Below, piece after piece: positions 1 through 6,701 of a stretch of 8,717 bases of DNA; the first letter of the stretch is position 1; every line of letters starts with the position of its first letter. Under the pieces are notes generated by a model that did not search any database, was not told the DNA's origin, and saw only the letters and a list, made by a program, of their open reading frames with translations. The stretch is from an uncultured Methanomicrobiales archaeon (lineage in GTDB: Archaea > Thermoplasmatota > Thermoplasmata > Methanomassiliicoccales > Methanomethylophilaceae), in NCBI GenBank assembly GCA_946528255.1, contig CAMMYR010000017.1, forward strand, positions 1 to 8,717, given 5' to 3'. Made by a program: the position numbers and the translations under genes.

Positions 1-23
1 GTAGTTAACCATAGGTTGTCAAC
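1..23. promoter_or_regulatory. Imperfect palindrome upstream of the thermosome promoter
   Basis: GTAGTTAACC and GGTTGTCAAC flank an ATA spacer; 7 of 10 positions are symmetric, with a perfect AACC-ATA-GGTT core. It ends about 10 bases before the TATA box, where a heat-shock regulator could bind. Archaeal heat-shock regulators are known to bind palindromes near chaperone promoters, but this one is not a recognised site. The window edge cuts off anything further upstream. It could be chance. Confidence 0.25.
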
Positions 24-41
24 CAAAACAATGTTTATATA
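22..41 (+). promoter_or_regulatory. Archaeal promoter (BRE and TATA box) of the thermosome gene
   Basis: TTTATATA at 34-41 is a near-ideal archaeal TATA box, preceded by an A-rich stretch that can serve as the TFB recognition element. Archaeal transcription normally starts about 25 bases downstream, here near 62-66, leaving a leader of about 40 bases that carries a Shine-Dalgarno. As no other TATA box is seen before grpE, this promoter may drive the whole chaperone block. Confidence 0.72.
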
Positions 42-88
42 GAAGGACTGACAATCATATACTCAGCATCCGGCATAGGTCCGGAACT

Positions 89-94
89 AGGAGA
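89..94 (+). promoter_or_regulatory. Shine-Dalgarno of the thermosome gene
   Basis: AGGAGA lies 8 bases before the ATG at 103. It supports that start over the second in-frame ATG at 109. Confidence 0.7.
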
Positions 95-102
95 AATATC
101 AA

Positions 103-1719
103 ATGGGAATGGGTAACGCCCCCGTGCTGATCCTCAGGGAAGGCACCAAGAGAGAGAAAGGAAAGGACGCTCAGTTCAACAACATCACCGCCGCCAAGAC
201 CATCGCGGACGCCGTTCGCAGCAGCCTCGGCCCCCGCGGGATGGACAAGATGCTCGTCGACTCCCTCGGAGACGTCGTCATCACCAACGACGGTGTCACC
301 ATCCTGAAGGAGATGGACGTCCAGCACCCCGCCGCCAAGATGCTCGTCGAGGTCGCCAAGACCCAGGACCAGGAGGTCGGCGACGGAACCACCACCTCCG
401 TCATCATCGCCGGGGAGCTCCTCAAGAAGTCCCTCGACCTGATCGACTCCAACGTCCACCCCACCACCATCACCGCCGGATACCGCATGGCCAACGAGAA
501 GGCCCAGCAGATCCTCAAGGACGTCTCCATCAAGGTCAAGCCCTCCGACGAGAAGCTGCTCATCCAGATCGCCGAGAACGCCATGATCTCCAAGCAGGTC
601 GCCTCCCGCAAGGAGTTCTTCGCCAAGATGGTCGTCGACGCCGTCAAGACCATCGTCGACAAGAAGGACGGGAAGAACTACATCGACCTCAAGAACCTCC
701 AGTCCGTCAAGAAGGCCGGTGCCAAGATGGAGGAGTCCGAGCTCATCAAAGGTCTCGTCATCGACAAGGAGCCCGTCCTCGCCACCATGCCCAAGCTGAT
801 CAAGAACGCCAAGATCGCCCTCATCGACACCGGTTTCGAGGTCCGCAAGCCCGAGATCGACGCCAAGATCCAGATCACCGACGCCGCCCAGCTCCAGCAG
901 TTCGTCGACGAGGAGGAGAAATCCCTCAAGGCCATGGTCGACTGCGTGAAGAAGGCCGGAGCCAACGTCGTCTTCTGCCAGAAAGGAATCGACGACCTCG
1001 TCCAGCACTTCATGGCCAAGGAGGGCATCTACGCCTGCCGCCGCGTCAAGAAGTCCGACATGGAGAGGCTCGCCCGCTCCACCGGCGGAAACATCATCAC
1101 CAAGATCCAGGAGCTCTCCAAGGAGGACCTCGGTTCCGCCGAGGCCGTCGAGCTCCGCCACGTCGGCGACGAGGACATGACCTTCATCACCGGCTGCAAG
1201 GACCCCAAGACCGTCTCCATCCTCGTCAGGGGAGGAACCAACCACGTCACCGACGAGGTCGAGCGCTCCCTGGTGGACGCCTGGTCTGTCGTCAAGGTCG
1301 CCATCGAGGACGGCATGATCGTCACCGGCGGCGGTTCCACCGCCATGGAGATCGCCATGGGCGTCCGCGACTATGCCGGCACCGTCGGCGGCCGCGAGCA
1401 GATCGCCATCGAGGCCTTCGCCTCCGCCATGGAGATCATCCCCACCGCCCTCGCCGAGAACGCCGGTCTCGACCCCATCAACATCTGCATCGAGATGAGG
1501 AAGCAGCACAAGGCAGGCAAGAAGTACGCCGGTCTCAACCCCTTCACCGGAAAGGTGGAGGACATGAAGGCCCTCAACGTCATCGAGCCCTACCGCATCG
1601 GCAAACAGGCCATCAACTCCGCCACCGACGCCGCCGTCATGATCCTCAGGATCGACGACGTCATCGCCTCCAAATCCTCCCCCGCTCCCAACGCACAGGG
1701 AGCCGGAATGGGCGTCTGA
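103..1719 (+). CDS. thsA: Thermosome subunit (group II chaperonin)
   Basis: This is an ATP-dependent cytosolic chaperonin subunit of 538 aa, the usual length, that assembles into a double ring with a built-in lid and folds non-native proteins. The equatorial ATP-site motifs are intact: GPRGMDKM at residues 43-50, NDG at 62-64, GDGTTT at 93-98 and GGGS at 409-412. The family's C-terminal ENAGLDPI and MILRIDDVIA stretches are present. The apical and intermediate domains lie between about residues 145 and 400. The C-terminal tail is short (ending GAGMGV) and lacks the long Gly-Met repeats of many thermosomes. The ATG is set by AGGAGA 8 bases upstream. The gene ends in two in-frame stops, TGA TAA. 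Codon choice is extremely C-ending (GTC, ATC, GAC), as expected for a very highly expressed gene. It leads the chaperone block. Whether a second subunit exists elsewhere cannot be told. Confidence 0.97.
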   Translation: MGMGNAPVLILREGTKREKGKDAQFNNITAAKTIADAVRSSLGPRGMDKMLVDSLGDVVITNDGVTILKEMDVQHPAAKMLVEVAKTQDQEVGDGTTTSVIIAGELLKKSLDLIDSNVHPTTITAGYRMANEKAQQILKDVSIKVKPSDEKLLIQIAENAMISKQVASRKEFFAKMVVDAVKTIVDKKDGKNYIDLKNLQSVKKAGAKMEESELIKGLVIDKEPVLATMPKLIKNAKIALIDTGFEVRKPEIDAKIQITDAAQLQQFVDEEEKSLKAMVDCVKKAGANVVFCQKGIDDLVQHFMAKEGIYACRRVKKSDMERLARSTGGNIITKIQELSKEDLGSAEAVELRHVGDEDMTFITGCKDPKTVSILVRGGTNHVTDEVERSLVDAWSVVKVAIEDGMIVTGGGSTAMEIAMGVRDYAGTVGGREQIAIEAFASAMEIIPTALAENAGLDPINICIEMRKQHKAGKKYAGLNPFTGKVEDMKALNVIEPYRIGKQAINSATDAAVMILRIDDVIASKSSPAPNAQGAGMGV

Positions 1720-1735
1720 TAACGGAAAGACGCCC

Positions 1736-1761
1736 GGAACGGGGCCGGAAGGCCCCGTCCC
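1736..1761 (+). terminator. GNRA-loop hairpin between thermosome and grpE
   Basis: ACGGGGCC (1739-1746) and GGCCCCGT (1751-1758) form a perfect 8-bp stem closed by a GGAA loop, which fits the GNRA class. Two further G-C pairs extend it past one A/C mismatch. No T-run follows, so it is a poor classical terminator. It may instead be an attenuator, a processing site or a stabiliser of the thermosome mRNA 3' end, setting thermosome levels apart from the genes downstream. Confidence 0.5.
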
Positions 1762-1795
1762 AACCCTTTGATCAGGTTACTAGGAAGTGGACACT

Positions 1796-2374
1796 ATGGC
1801 AGATGAGAAGTCGGATGAACCATCCAAGGCAGAGTCCAAGAAGGTTCCCAAGAAGACCGCCGAACTCGAGAAACAGCTCGAGGAGGCCCGTCAGAAGGCC
1901 GATGAGTACCTCGACATGGCCCGCCGCGTGCAGGCGGACTTCGAGAACTACCGCCGCCGCACCGAGCGTGAGGCGGAGGACCGCCGCAAGTACGCCACCC
2001 TGGACCTGGTCAAGGAGCTGCTCAACACCGTAGACGACCTGGGACGTGCACTGGAGAACGCCGACCCCGAGGACCCCCTCACCGTGGGCGTCAAGGGTGT
2101 CAGGGACAATCTGGTGAAGATCATGGAGGCCCAGGGTGTGAAGGAGATCCCCTCCGAGGGGAGATTCGACCCGGAGTTCCATGAGGCCCTCGCCACAGTG
2201 GAGGCCGATGAGGACGGCATGGTCGCCATGACCGCCCAGAAAGGGTACACGATGCACGACCGCGTCATAAGGTACGCCAAGGTCATCGTGACCAAGAAGA
2301 AGGAGCAACCCGCTCCCGCGCCGGAGGAAGGTCCGGCAGATAACGCTCAGGAAATTGAGAATAAAGAACAATGA
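1796..2374 (+). CDS. grpE: GrpE, nucleotide exchange factor of DnaK
   Basis: GrpE releases ADP from DnaK and so resets the Hsp70 cycle in the cytosol. The 192-aa product has a charged N-terminus, a long dimerising coiled coil (about residues 20-60, with QADFENYRRR at 47-56), a four-helix-bundle segment with DLGRALENADP, and a C-terminal beta-wing domain. The GrpE signature is complete: FDPEFHEAL at 124-132, then GYTMHDRVIRYAKVIV at 150-165. The tail (170-192) is Pro/Glu/Ala-rich and probably disordered. I chose ATG 1796 over the in-frame GTG at 1787, because AGGAAG (1782-1787), which overlaps that GTG, gives an 8-base spacing to the ATG. No TATA box is visible in the 76 bases before it, so it may be read through from the thermosome gene. 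dnaK follows after 9 bases. Confidence 0.96.
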   Translation: MADEKSDEPSKAESKKVPKKTAELEKQLEEARQKADEYLDMARRVQADFENYRRRTEREAEDRRKYATLDLVKELLNTVDDLGRALENADPEDPLTVGVKGVRDNLVKIMEAQGVKEIPSEGRFDPEFHEALATVEADEDGMVAMTAQKGYTMHDRVIRYAKVIVTKKKEQPAPAPEEGPADNAQEIENKEQ

Positions 2375-2379
2375 GGTGA
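2373..2379 (+). promoter_or_regulatory. Shine-Dalgarno of dnaK overlapping the grpE stop codon
   Basis: GAGGTGA includes the last two bases of the grpE TGA stop and lies 4 bases before the dnaK ATG at 2384. The overlap suggests that ribosomes ending grpE reinitiate at dnaK, coupling the output of the two proteins. Confidence 0.7.
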
Positions 2380-2383
2380 TAAT

Positions 2384-4249
2384 ATGTCCAGAATAATCGG
2401 AATCGATCTCGGTACCAGCAACTCCGCAGCATCCATCATGGAGGGTGGAAGGCCCACCATGGTCCCTTCCGCGGAGGGAACAAGCGTCGGAGGGAAATCA
2501 TTCCCCTCCTATGTCGCATTCACCAAGGACGGGCAGCTGCTCGTCGGAGAGCCTGCCCGCAGGCAGGCCGTCACCAACCCCGACGGAACCATCAAGAACG
2601 TGAAGAGGAAGATGGGTTCCAACGAGAAGGTCACCGCACTCGGAAAAGAGTACACCCCCCAGCAGATCTCCGCCTACATCCTTCAGAAGATCAAGAAGGA
2701 CGCCGAGGCGTTCATCGGGGAGCCCATCGACAAGGCCGTCATCACCGTCCCCGCCTACTTCAACGACAACCAGAGGCAGGCCACCAAGGACGCAGGTAAG
2801 ATCGCCGGCCTCGACGTCATCCGTATCATCAACGAGCCCACCGCCGCCGCACTGGCATACGGTCTCGACAAATCCGGCGAGAGCCAGAAGATCCTCGTCT
2901 TCGACCTCGGAGGAGGAACCCTCGATGTCACCATCATGGACTTCGACGACGGTGTCTTCCAGGTCCTGTCCACCTCCGGCGACACCCAGCTCGGAGGATC
3001 CGACATGGACGAGGCCATCACCGAGTACGTCATCGGCCAGTTCCGCAACGAGACCGGCATCGACCTCGACAAGGACAGCGCCGCCCGCGTCCGTGTCAGG
3101 GAGGCCTGCGAGAAGGCCAAGATCGAGCTGTCCACCACCATGCAGACGGAGATCAACCTCCCCTTCATCTCCATGGACGCATCCGGTCCCAAGCACCTGA
3201 TCCAGACCCTCACCCGTGCCAAGCTCGAGGAGCTCGTCGAGCCCATCGTCGCCCGCTGCCGCGGTCCCATCGACCAGGCCATCTCCGACGCCAAGCTCAC
3301 CTCCTCCGACATCGACAAGGTCATCATGGTCGGAGGACCCACCAGGATGCCCATCATCCAGAACTTCGTCGAGTCCGTCGTCGGCCCCAAGATCCAGCGC
3401 GGTGTCGACCCCATGGAGTGCGTCTCCTACGGTGCCGCCATCCAGGGAGCCGTCCTGTCCGGGGACGTCAAGGACGTCCTCCTGCTCGACGTCACCCCCC
3501 TCACCCTCGGTATCGAGACCCTCGGCGGAGTGGCCACCCCCCTCATCGAGAGGAACACCACCATCCCCACCAAGAAGAGCCAGATCTTCTCCACCGCGGT
3601 CGACAACCAGCCCTCCGTGGAGATCAACATCGTCCAGGGAGAGAGGAAGATGGCCGCCGACAACACCAGTCTCGGCAAGTTCATCCTCGACGGTATCGCC
3701 CCCGCTCCCCGCGGCATGCCCCAGATCGAGGTCACCTTCGATATCGACGCCAACGGCATCATCAACGTGACCGCCAAGGACAAGGGTACCGGCAAGGAGC
3801 AGAAGATCACCATCGCATCCTCCAACAAGCTCACCAAGGAGGAGATCGACGCCATGGTCAAGCAGGCCGAGCAGTTCGCCGAAGCCGACAAGAAGAAGAT
3901 GGAGATCGTCGAGGCCCACAACCAGGCCGAGACCGCCATCTTCACGGTCAAGAAGTCCCTGGACGAGCTGGGCGACAAGGTCTCCCAGGAGGAGAGGGGC
4001 AAAGTGGAAGCGGCCATCAGCGACCTGGAGGCGGCCAACAAGACCGAGAATGTCGAGGACATCAAGGCCAAGATGGACGCCCTCATGAAGGTCATGGGGC
4101 CCATCAGCGAGAGGATCTACAAGGAGGCCTCCCAGCAGCAGGGCGCACCCGGCGCCCAGGCCGGACCGGAGCAGCCCAAGCAGTCCTCCCAGGAGGGCGC
4201 CCAGGGCGACTTCGTGGATGCCGATTACAAGATCGTCGACGACGAGTGA
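2384..4249 (+). CDS. dnaK: DnaK (Hsp70) molecular chaperone
   Basis: This is the cytosolic Hsp70, 621 aa and full length. The actin-like ATPase domain has phosphate loop 1 IDLGTSNS (7-14), Lys74 at the position of the catalytic lysine, [12 protein letters not shown] (149-160) and phosphate loop 2 DLGGGT (174-179), whose Thr matches the autophosphorylated Thr199 of E. coli. The interdomain linker DVLLLDVTP starts at residue 364. The beta substrate-binding domain (about 370-480), helical lid (about 485-590) and Gly/Gln-rich tail ending [11 protein letters not shown] follow. The N-terminal quadrant lacks the ~23-residue insert of proteobacterial DnaK, as in Gram-positives and archaea, and the N-terminus resembles my recollection of Thermoplasma DnaK. 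Archaeal dnaK genes are generally thought to have come from bacteria by transfer. It sits between its partners grpE and dnaJ. Codon bias indicates strong expression. Confidence 0.98.
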   Translation: MSRIIGIDLGTSNSAASIMEGGRPTMVPSAEGTSVGGKSFPSYVAFTKDGQLLVGEPARRQAVTNPDGTIKNVKRKMGSNEKVTALGKEYTPQQISAYILQKIKKDAEAFIGEPIDKAVITVPAYFNDNQRQATKDAGKIAGLDVIRIINEPTAAALAYGLDKSGESQKILVFDLGGGTLDVTIMDFDDGVFQVLSTSGDTQLGGSDMDEAITEYVIGQFRNETGIDLDKDSAARVRVREACEKAKIELSTTMQTEINLPFISMDASGPKHLIQTLTRAKLEELVEPIVARCRGPIDQAISDAKLTSSDIDKVIMVGGPTRMPIIQNFVESVVGPKIQRGVDPMECVSYGAAIQGAVLSGDVKDVLLLDVTPLTLGIETLGGVATPLIERNTTIPTKKSQIFSTAVDNQPSVEINIVQGERKMAADNTSLGKFILDGIAPAPRGMPQIEVTFDIDANGIINVTAKDKGTGKEQKITIASSNKLTKEEIDAMVKQAEQFAEADKKKMEIVEAHNQAETAIFTVKKSLDELGDKVSQEERGKVEAAISDLEAANKTENVEDIKAKMDALMKVMGPISERIYKEASQQQGAPGAQAGPEQPKQSSQEGAQGDFVDADYKIVDDE

Positions 4250-4254
4250 TCCAG

Positions 4255-5388
4255 ATGCCGAGGGATTACTACGAGATCCTCGGGGTCGAGAAGACCGCGA
4301 CCCAGGAGGAGATCAAGAAGGCCTACCGCTCTCTGGCCAAGAAGCACCACCCGGACGTCTCCACGGAGCCGAAGGAGGTCGCGGAGGCCAAGTTCAAGGA
4401 GATATCGGAGGCCTACGAGATCCTCTCGGACGAAGAGAAGCGCCGGATGTACGACCAGTACGGCTTCGACGGGGTCAAGCAGAACTTCGGCGAGGGCGGC
4501 TTCCAGTGGAGCGACTTCACCAGATCCGACGATATCAGCGATATCTTCGGCGACATATTCGGGGACATCTTCGGGGGCGGCCGCTCCCGGAGGTCCCGCG
4601 GGGGCCCCCAGCAGGGGGACTCCCTGAGATACGACCTCGAGATATCCCTGAAGGATGTGCTCGAGGGCAAGAAGACCACCCTCGACGTCCCCCACACCGT
4701 GCTCTGCGATGCATGCAACGGCACCGGCGGAAAGGACGGCAAGGTGTCCACCTGCCCCAAGTGCGGCGGGGCCGGACAGGTCCAGCAGGTCCGCAGGGGC
4801 CCGTTCGGCAACATGGTCACCGTATCCGACTGCCCCGAATGCAGGGGATCCGGGAAGTCTTTCACCGAGAGGTGCCCCAAATGCCGCGGCCAGGGCCGCC
4901 TGCAGAAGGAGACCAAGATCGACATCGAGATCCCCAAGGGAGTCGACGAGGGCATGCGCCTGCGCGTGGGCGGAGCCGGCAACGCCGGTGTCAACGGCGG
5001 CCCGCCCGGGGACCTGTTCGTGGTCATCCATGTGAAGCAGGACCTGACGTTCGACCGCGACGGCCCCAACCTGTGGACCGGGATCACCACCACCTATCCC
5101 AAGCTCGTTCTTGGAGGGGAGGATGTGGTCTCGACCCTGGAGGGCGAGAAGGTCGCCCTGAGGATCCCCGCGGGGACCCAGGTGGGGACCGTGCTCAGGA
5201 TACAGGGCAAGGGACTGCCCAGGATGAACTCCTCTTCCAGAGGGGACCTGTTCGTCAGGGTGTCCGTGCAGGTGCCCAAGAAGGTCACCGACGAGGAGAG
5301 GGAGCTCCTTACGAAGCTCGACGCCTCCGCCGGTGCAGCGTCCAAGCCCAAGGGCAAGTCCAAGCTCAGGGACAAACTCAAGGGATGA
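4255..5388 (+). CDS. dnaJ: DnaJ (Hsp40) co-chaperone
   Basis: DnaJ delivers unfolded clients to DnaK and stimulates its ATPase. The 377-aa product is a complete class A J-protein: J domain (1-70) with HPD at 32-34; a Gly/Phe region (about 71-120) with an unusual triple DIFG run near 96-107; a zinc-binding domain with all four motifs intact, CDACNGTG (151-158), CPKCGGAG (167-174), CPECRGSG (193-200) and CPKCRGQG (207-214); two beta-sandwich client domains; and a Lys-rich end. The ATG lies 5 bases after the dnaK stop. An in-frame GTG at 4246 overlapping that stop is a less likely start. Only the weak GAGTGAT serves as ribosome site, so translation probably depends on dnaK. The open frame upstream to 3418 lies inside dnaK and is not coding. 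Confidence 0.97.
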   Translation: MPRDYYEILGVEKTATQEEIKKAYRSLAKKHHPDVSTEPKEVAEAKFKEISEAYEILSDEEKRRMYDQYGFDGVKQNFGEGGFQWSDFTRSDDISDIFGDIFGDIFGGGRSRRSRGGPQQGDSLRYDLEISLKDVLEGKKTTLDVPHTVLCDACNGTGGKDGKVSTCPKCGGAGQVQQVRRGPFGNMVTVSDCPECRGSGKSFTERCPKCRGQGRLQKETKIDIEIPKGVDEGMRLRVGGAGNAGVNGGPPGDLFVVIHVKQDLTFDRDGPNLWTGITTTYPKLVLGGEDVVSTLEGEKVALRIPAGTQVGTVLRIQGKGLPRMNSSSRGDLFVRVSVQVPKKVTDEERELLTKLDASAGAASKPKGKSKLRDKLKG

Positions 5389-5396
5389 ATCCCAAT

Positions 5397-5432
5397 CCGC
5401 AGTGCCTGAATTCAAAGGCGCTGCGGTTCTTC
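5397..5432 (+). terminator. Terminator-like hairpin after dnaJ
   Basis: CCGCAGTGCC (5397-5406) pairs with GGCGCTGCGG (5417-5426) around the loop TGAATTCAAA, followed by the pyrimidine-rich TTCTTCCCC. The single non-Watson-Crick position is a U-G wobble in + strand RNA but would be an A/C mismatch in the opposite transcript. The fold therefore favours a + strand role, ending the chaperone transcript 8 bases after the dnaJ stop. Confidence 0.6.
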
Positions 5433-5472
5433 CCCTGTTATCGCGAACTGATTTCCATTCGTGATTATCGAC

Positions 5473-5508
5473 TTTCTATGTCAATTTCAATTGAAAATGA
5501 CATAGAAA
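5473..5508. repeat. 36-bp near-perfect palindrome, candidate operator of fic
   Basis: The arms TTTCTATGTCA (5473-5483) and TGACATAGAAA (5498-5508) are exact reverse complements, and the 14 bases between are symmetric around CAATTG except for one A/A pair (5484/5497). In all 17 of 18 pairs match. It ends 10 bases before the fic TATA box, so a dimeric or tetrameric regulator bound here could block TBP/TFB. As + strand RNA it would lie upstream of the expected fic transcript start, so a DNA-level role is more likely than an RNA one. The regulator is unknown; the Fic C-terminal winged helix or the nearby HipB-like protein are candidates. Confidence 0.65.
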
Positions 5509-5518
5509 AATAGAATTA

Positions 5519-5526
5519 TTTATATA
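5519..5526 (+). promoter_or_regulatory. TATA box of fic, probably leaderless
   Basis: TTTATATA matches the thermosome TATA box exactly. Its centre is about 26 bases before the GTG at 5549, the usual distance to an archaeal transcription start, so the message would begin at or next to the start codon. No Shine-Dalgarno is present. Confidence 0.65.
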
Positions 5527-5548
5527 TTGATTTCCTGTAATTGTAATC

Positions 5549-6631
5549 GTGCACGTATTCGACTACAGTTTTCTGAAACGGACGAAGGTGGATCCGGACA
5601 TCCTCGGAAGAGCGGCGAACATCGAGAACCTGGCCGGTCGCACAGCGGGGTGCTTCGATGATATGGGGGCCGTGGCATCAGCCCTCGAGAGCAATGCAAT
5701 CATCATGTCCGTCAGGGATTCGAACGCCATCGAGGGGATAGGCACCACGGCCAACAGGATCGCGGGGCTGGTGAGCGGCTCCACCCTTCCGCGCGGGCAT
5801 GACGAGTCGGAGATGGTCGGATACAGCGAAACTCTCAGGTACATCCACCGCAACCACTCCAGTATCGACATCGATAAACAGTCGATCCTAGGCATATATG
5901 CAATACTCATGTCCCGCTCCGATAGGAACGAGATAGGATTCAAGACCCGCGACAACGCGATCGTCGACAGGGCCGCGGACGGCACCATAGTCGCCGTATA
6001 TCCCACGGTGCCGGCGGACGAGACCGATCATTGCATGGACCAGCTCATCTGGTCGTTCCGGGAGGCCAGGAACGATATGGACATCAACAAGCTGCTGCTC
6101 ATCCCGTGCTTCGTAATGGACTTCCTGCGCATCCACCCGTTCCTGGACGGCAACGGGAGGATGTCCAGGCTTCTGACTACTCTGCTCCTCTATCAAGAGG
6201 GGTACGACGTCTGCAGGTACGTTTCCATGGAATCGAAGATCAACTCGAGCAAAAAGGACTATTACAGGGCCCTGGAAGAATCCCAGGTGGGCTGGATGGA
6301 GAACAAATGCGATTACGGTCCGTTCATACACTACTTCCTGGGGGAGCTGTTCCTCTGCTATAGGGACCTCAACCGGATGGCGGGGGAGGAGCTCGGCAGG
6401 AGGAAGAAGTCGGAGGGGCTGGAAGCGTTCCTGAGGCTGACATCGGTACCGGTGGGGAAGTCTGAGCTGATGGCGATTTTCCCCGAGATATCCCGCAAGA
6501 CCATCGAACGCACCCTGGCCAGGATGTGCGATGCAGGGGAGATAGACAAGTTGGGTTCCGGAAAGAGCACCCGCTACGTCTCGAAGAAGCGAGCGGGTAT
6601 GGGCCACGGTTTAGGTAAAATTTTCAGATAA
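5549..6631 (+). CDS. fic: Fic-domain protein (AMP-transferase) with C-terminal winged helix
   Basis: Fic enzymes transfer AMP (sometimes another nucleotide moiety) from a nucleotide to hydroxyl side chains of target proteins; the target here is unknown. The 360-aa product opens with FDYSFL, typical of the family's N-terminal domain. SNAIEG (58-63) fits the inhibitory S/T-x-x-x-E-G helix motif, with Glu62 as the auto-inhibitory residue placed before the Fic core (class II). The catalytic loop HPFLDGNGRMSR (196-207) is complete, with His196 as general base. Residues about 285-347 form a winged helix-turn-helix (SRKTIERTLARMCDAGEI). The GTG start fits the TATA spacing and the family N-terminus; the next in-frame ATG would remove about 38 residues. 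Codons are more relaxed than in the chaperones, with ATA in use. Its control palindrome is separate from that of hipBA. It may act alone or as a stress-related toxin; the inhibitory helix means no separate antitoxin is required. Confidence 0.92.
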   Translation: MHVFDYSFLKRTKVDPDILGRAANIENLAGRTAGCFDDMGAVASALESNAIIMSVRDSNAIEGIGTTANRIAGLVSGSTLPRGHDESEMVGYSETLRYIHRNHSSIDIDKQSILGIYAILMSRSDRNEIGFKTRDNAIVDRAADGTIVAVYPTVPADETDHCMDQLIWSFREARNDMDINKLLLIPCFVMDFLRIHPFLDGNGRMSRLLTTLLLYQEGYDVCRYVSMESKINSSKKDYYRALEESQVGWMENKCDYGPFIHYFLGELFLCYRDLNRMAGEELGRRKKSEGLEAFLRLTSVPVGKSELMAIFPEISRKTIERTLARMCDAGEIDKLGSGKSTRYVSKKRAGMGHGLGKIFR

Positions 6632-6701
6632 AATATTGTCTATTTTTGAATAATTATCTATTAATAGATAATATATTATCTATAATTATGAAGAATTATC
6701 T
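6626..6701. repeat. Array of ATTATCTAT arms, candidate HipB operators
   Basis: Three alternating arms at 6653-6661 (+), 6664-6672 (-) and 6675-6683 (+) make two overlapping perfect 20-bp palindromes, ATTATCTATTAATAGATAAT (6653-6672) and ATAGATAATATATTATCTAT (6664-6683), which share the middle arm. Weaker copies lie at 6626-6641 (AGATAA and ATTGTCT arms, reaching into the fic stop) and 6695-6701 (ATTATCT, inside hipB). Same-strand arms recur at 18, 22 and 20 bases, near two helical turns. E. coli HipB binds TATCC-N8-GGATA; here TATCT-N6-AGATA is similar in type. The array covers the likely hipB TATA box, fitting autorepression. Confidence 0.7.
6659..6666 (+). promoter_or_regulatory. Candidate TATA box of hipBA inside the operator array
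   Basis: TATTAATA is centred about 26 bases before the ATG at 6688, the same spacing as for fic, implying a leaderless message. An alternative box, AATATATT at 6670-6677, would start transcription near 6699 and fit the downstream ATG at 6733. Both lie within the palindromes, so repressor and TBP would compete in either case. Confidence 0.45.

Noticed and set aside
55..1509. Long open frame on the - strand across the thermosome gene
   Set aside because: The product is an implausible Leu/Gly/Asp/Val-rich low-complexity protein. The frame stays open because C-ending codons on the + strand rarely create stops in this antisense frame.
1787..1795. GTG as start of grpE
   Set aside because: It falls in the ribosome-binding stretch that serves the ATG at 1796 and has no Shine-Dalgarno of its own at proper distance.
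2498..3919. Long - strand open frame across dnaK
   Set aside because: It has the same low-complexity composition and cause as the antisense frame over the thermosome gene; no domain is recognisable.
3418..4254. Upstream extension of the DnaJ frame into dnaK
   Set aside because: The extension reads as Arg/His/Gln-rich shadow sequence. The conserved DnaJ N-terminus starts at ATG 4255.
4225..5415. Long - strand frame and + strand alternative frames across dnaJ
   Set aside because: They are shadows of a gene with four intact zinc motifs and an HPD motif in the true frame; the shadow products are Arg/Gly/Pro-rich or Leu-rich without family features.
5397..5426. Small RNA gene or recombination site in the inverted repeat after dnaJ
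   Set aside because: The position right after the stop and the U-G pair that only forms in the + strand transcript fit a terminator hairpin; nothing else supports an RNA gene.
6031..6363. Alternative + strand frame inside fic
   Set aside because: It overlaps the Fic catalytic motif in the true frame and shows no family features.
6626..6701. CRISPR-like repeat array
   Set aside because: The arms are 9 bases, alternate in orientation and have no spacers of uniform length; an operator array explains them better.
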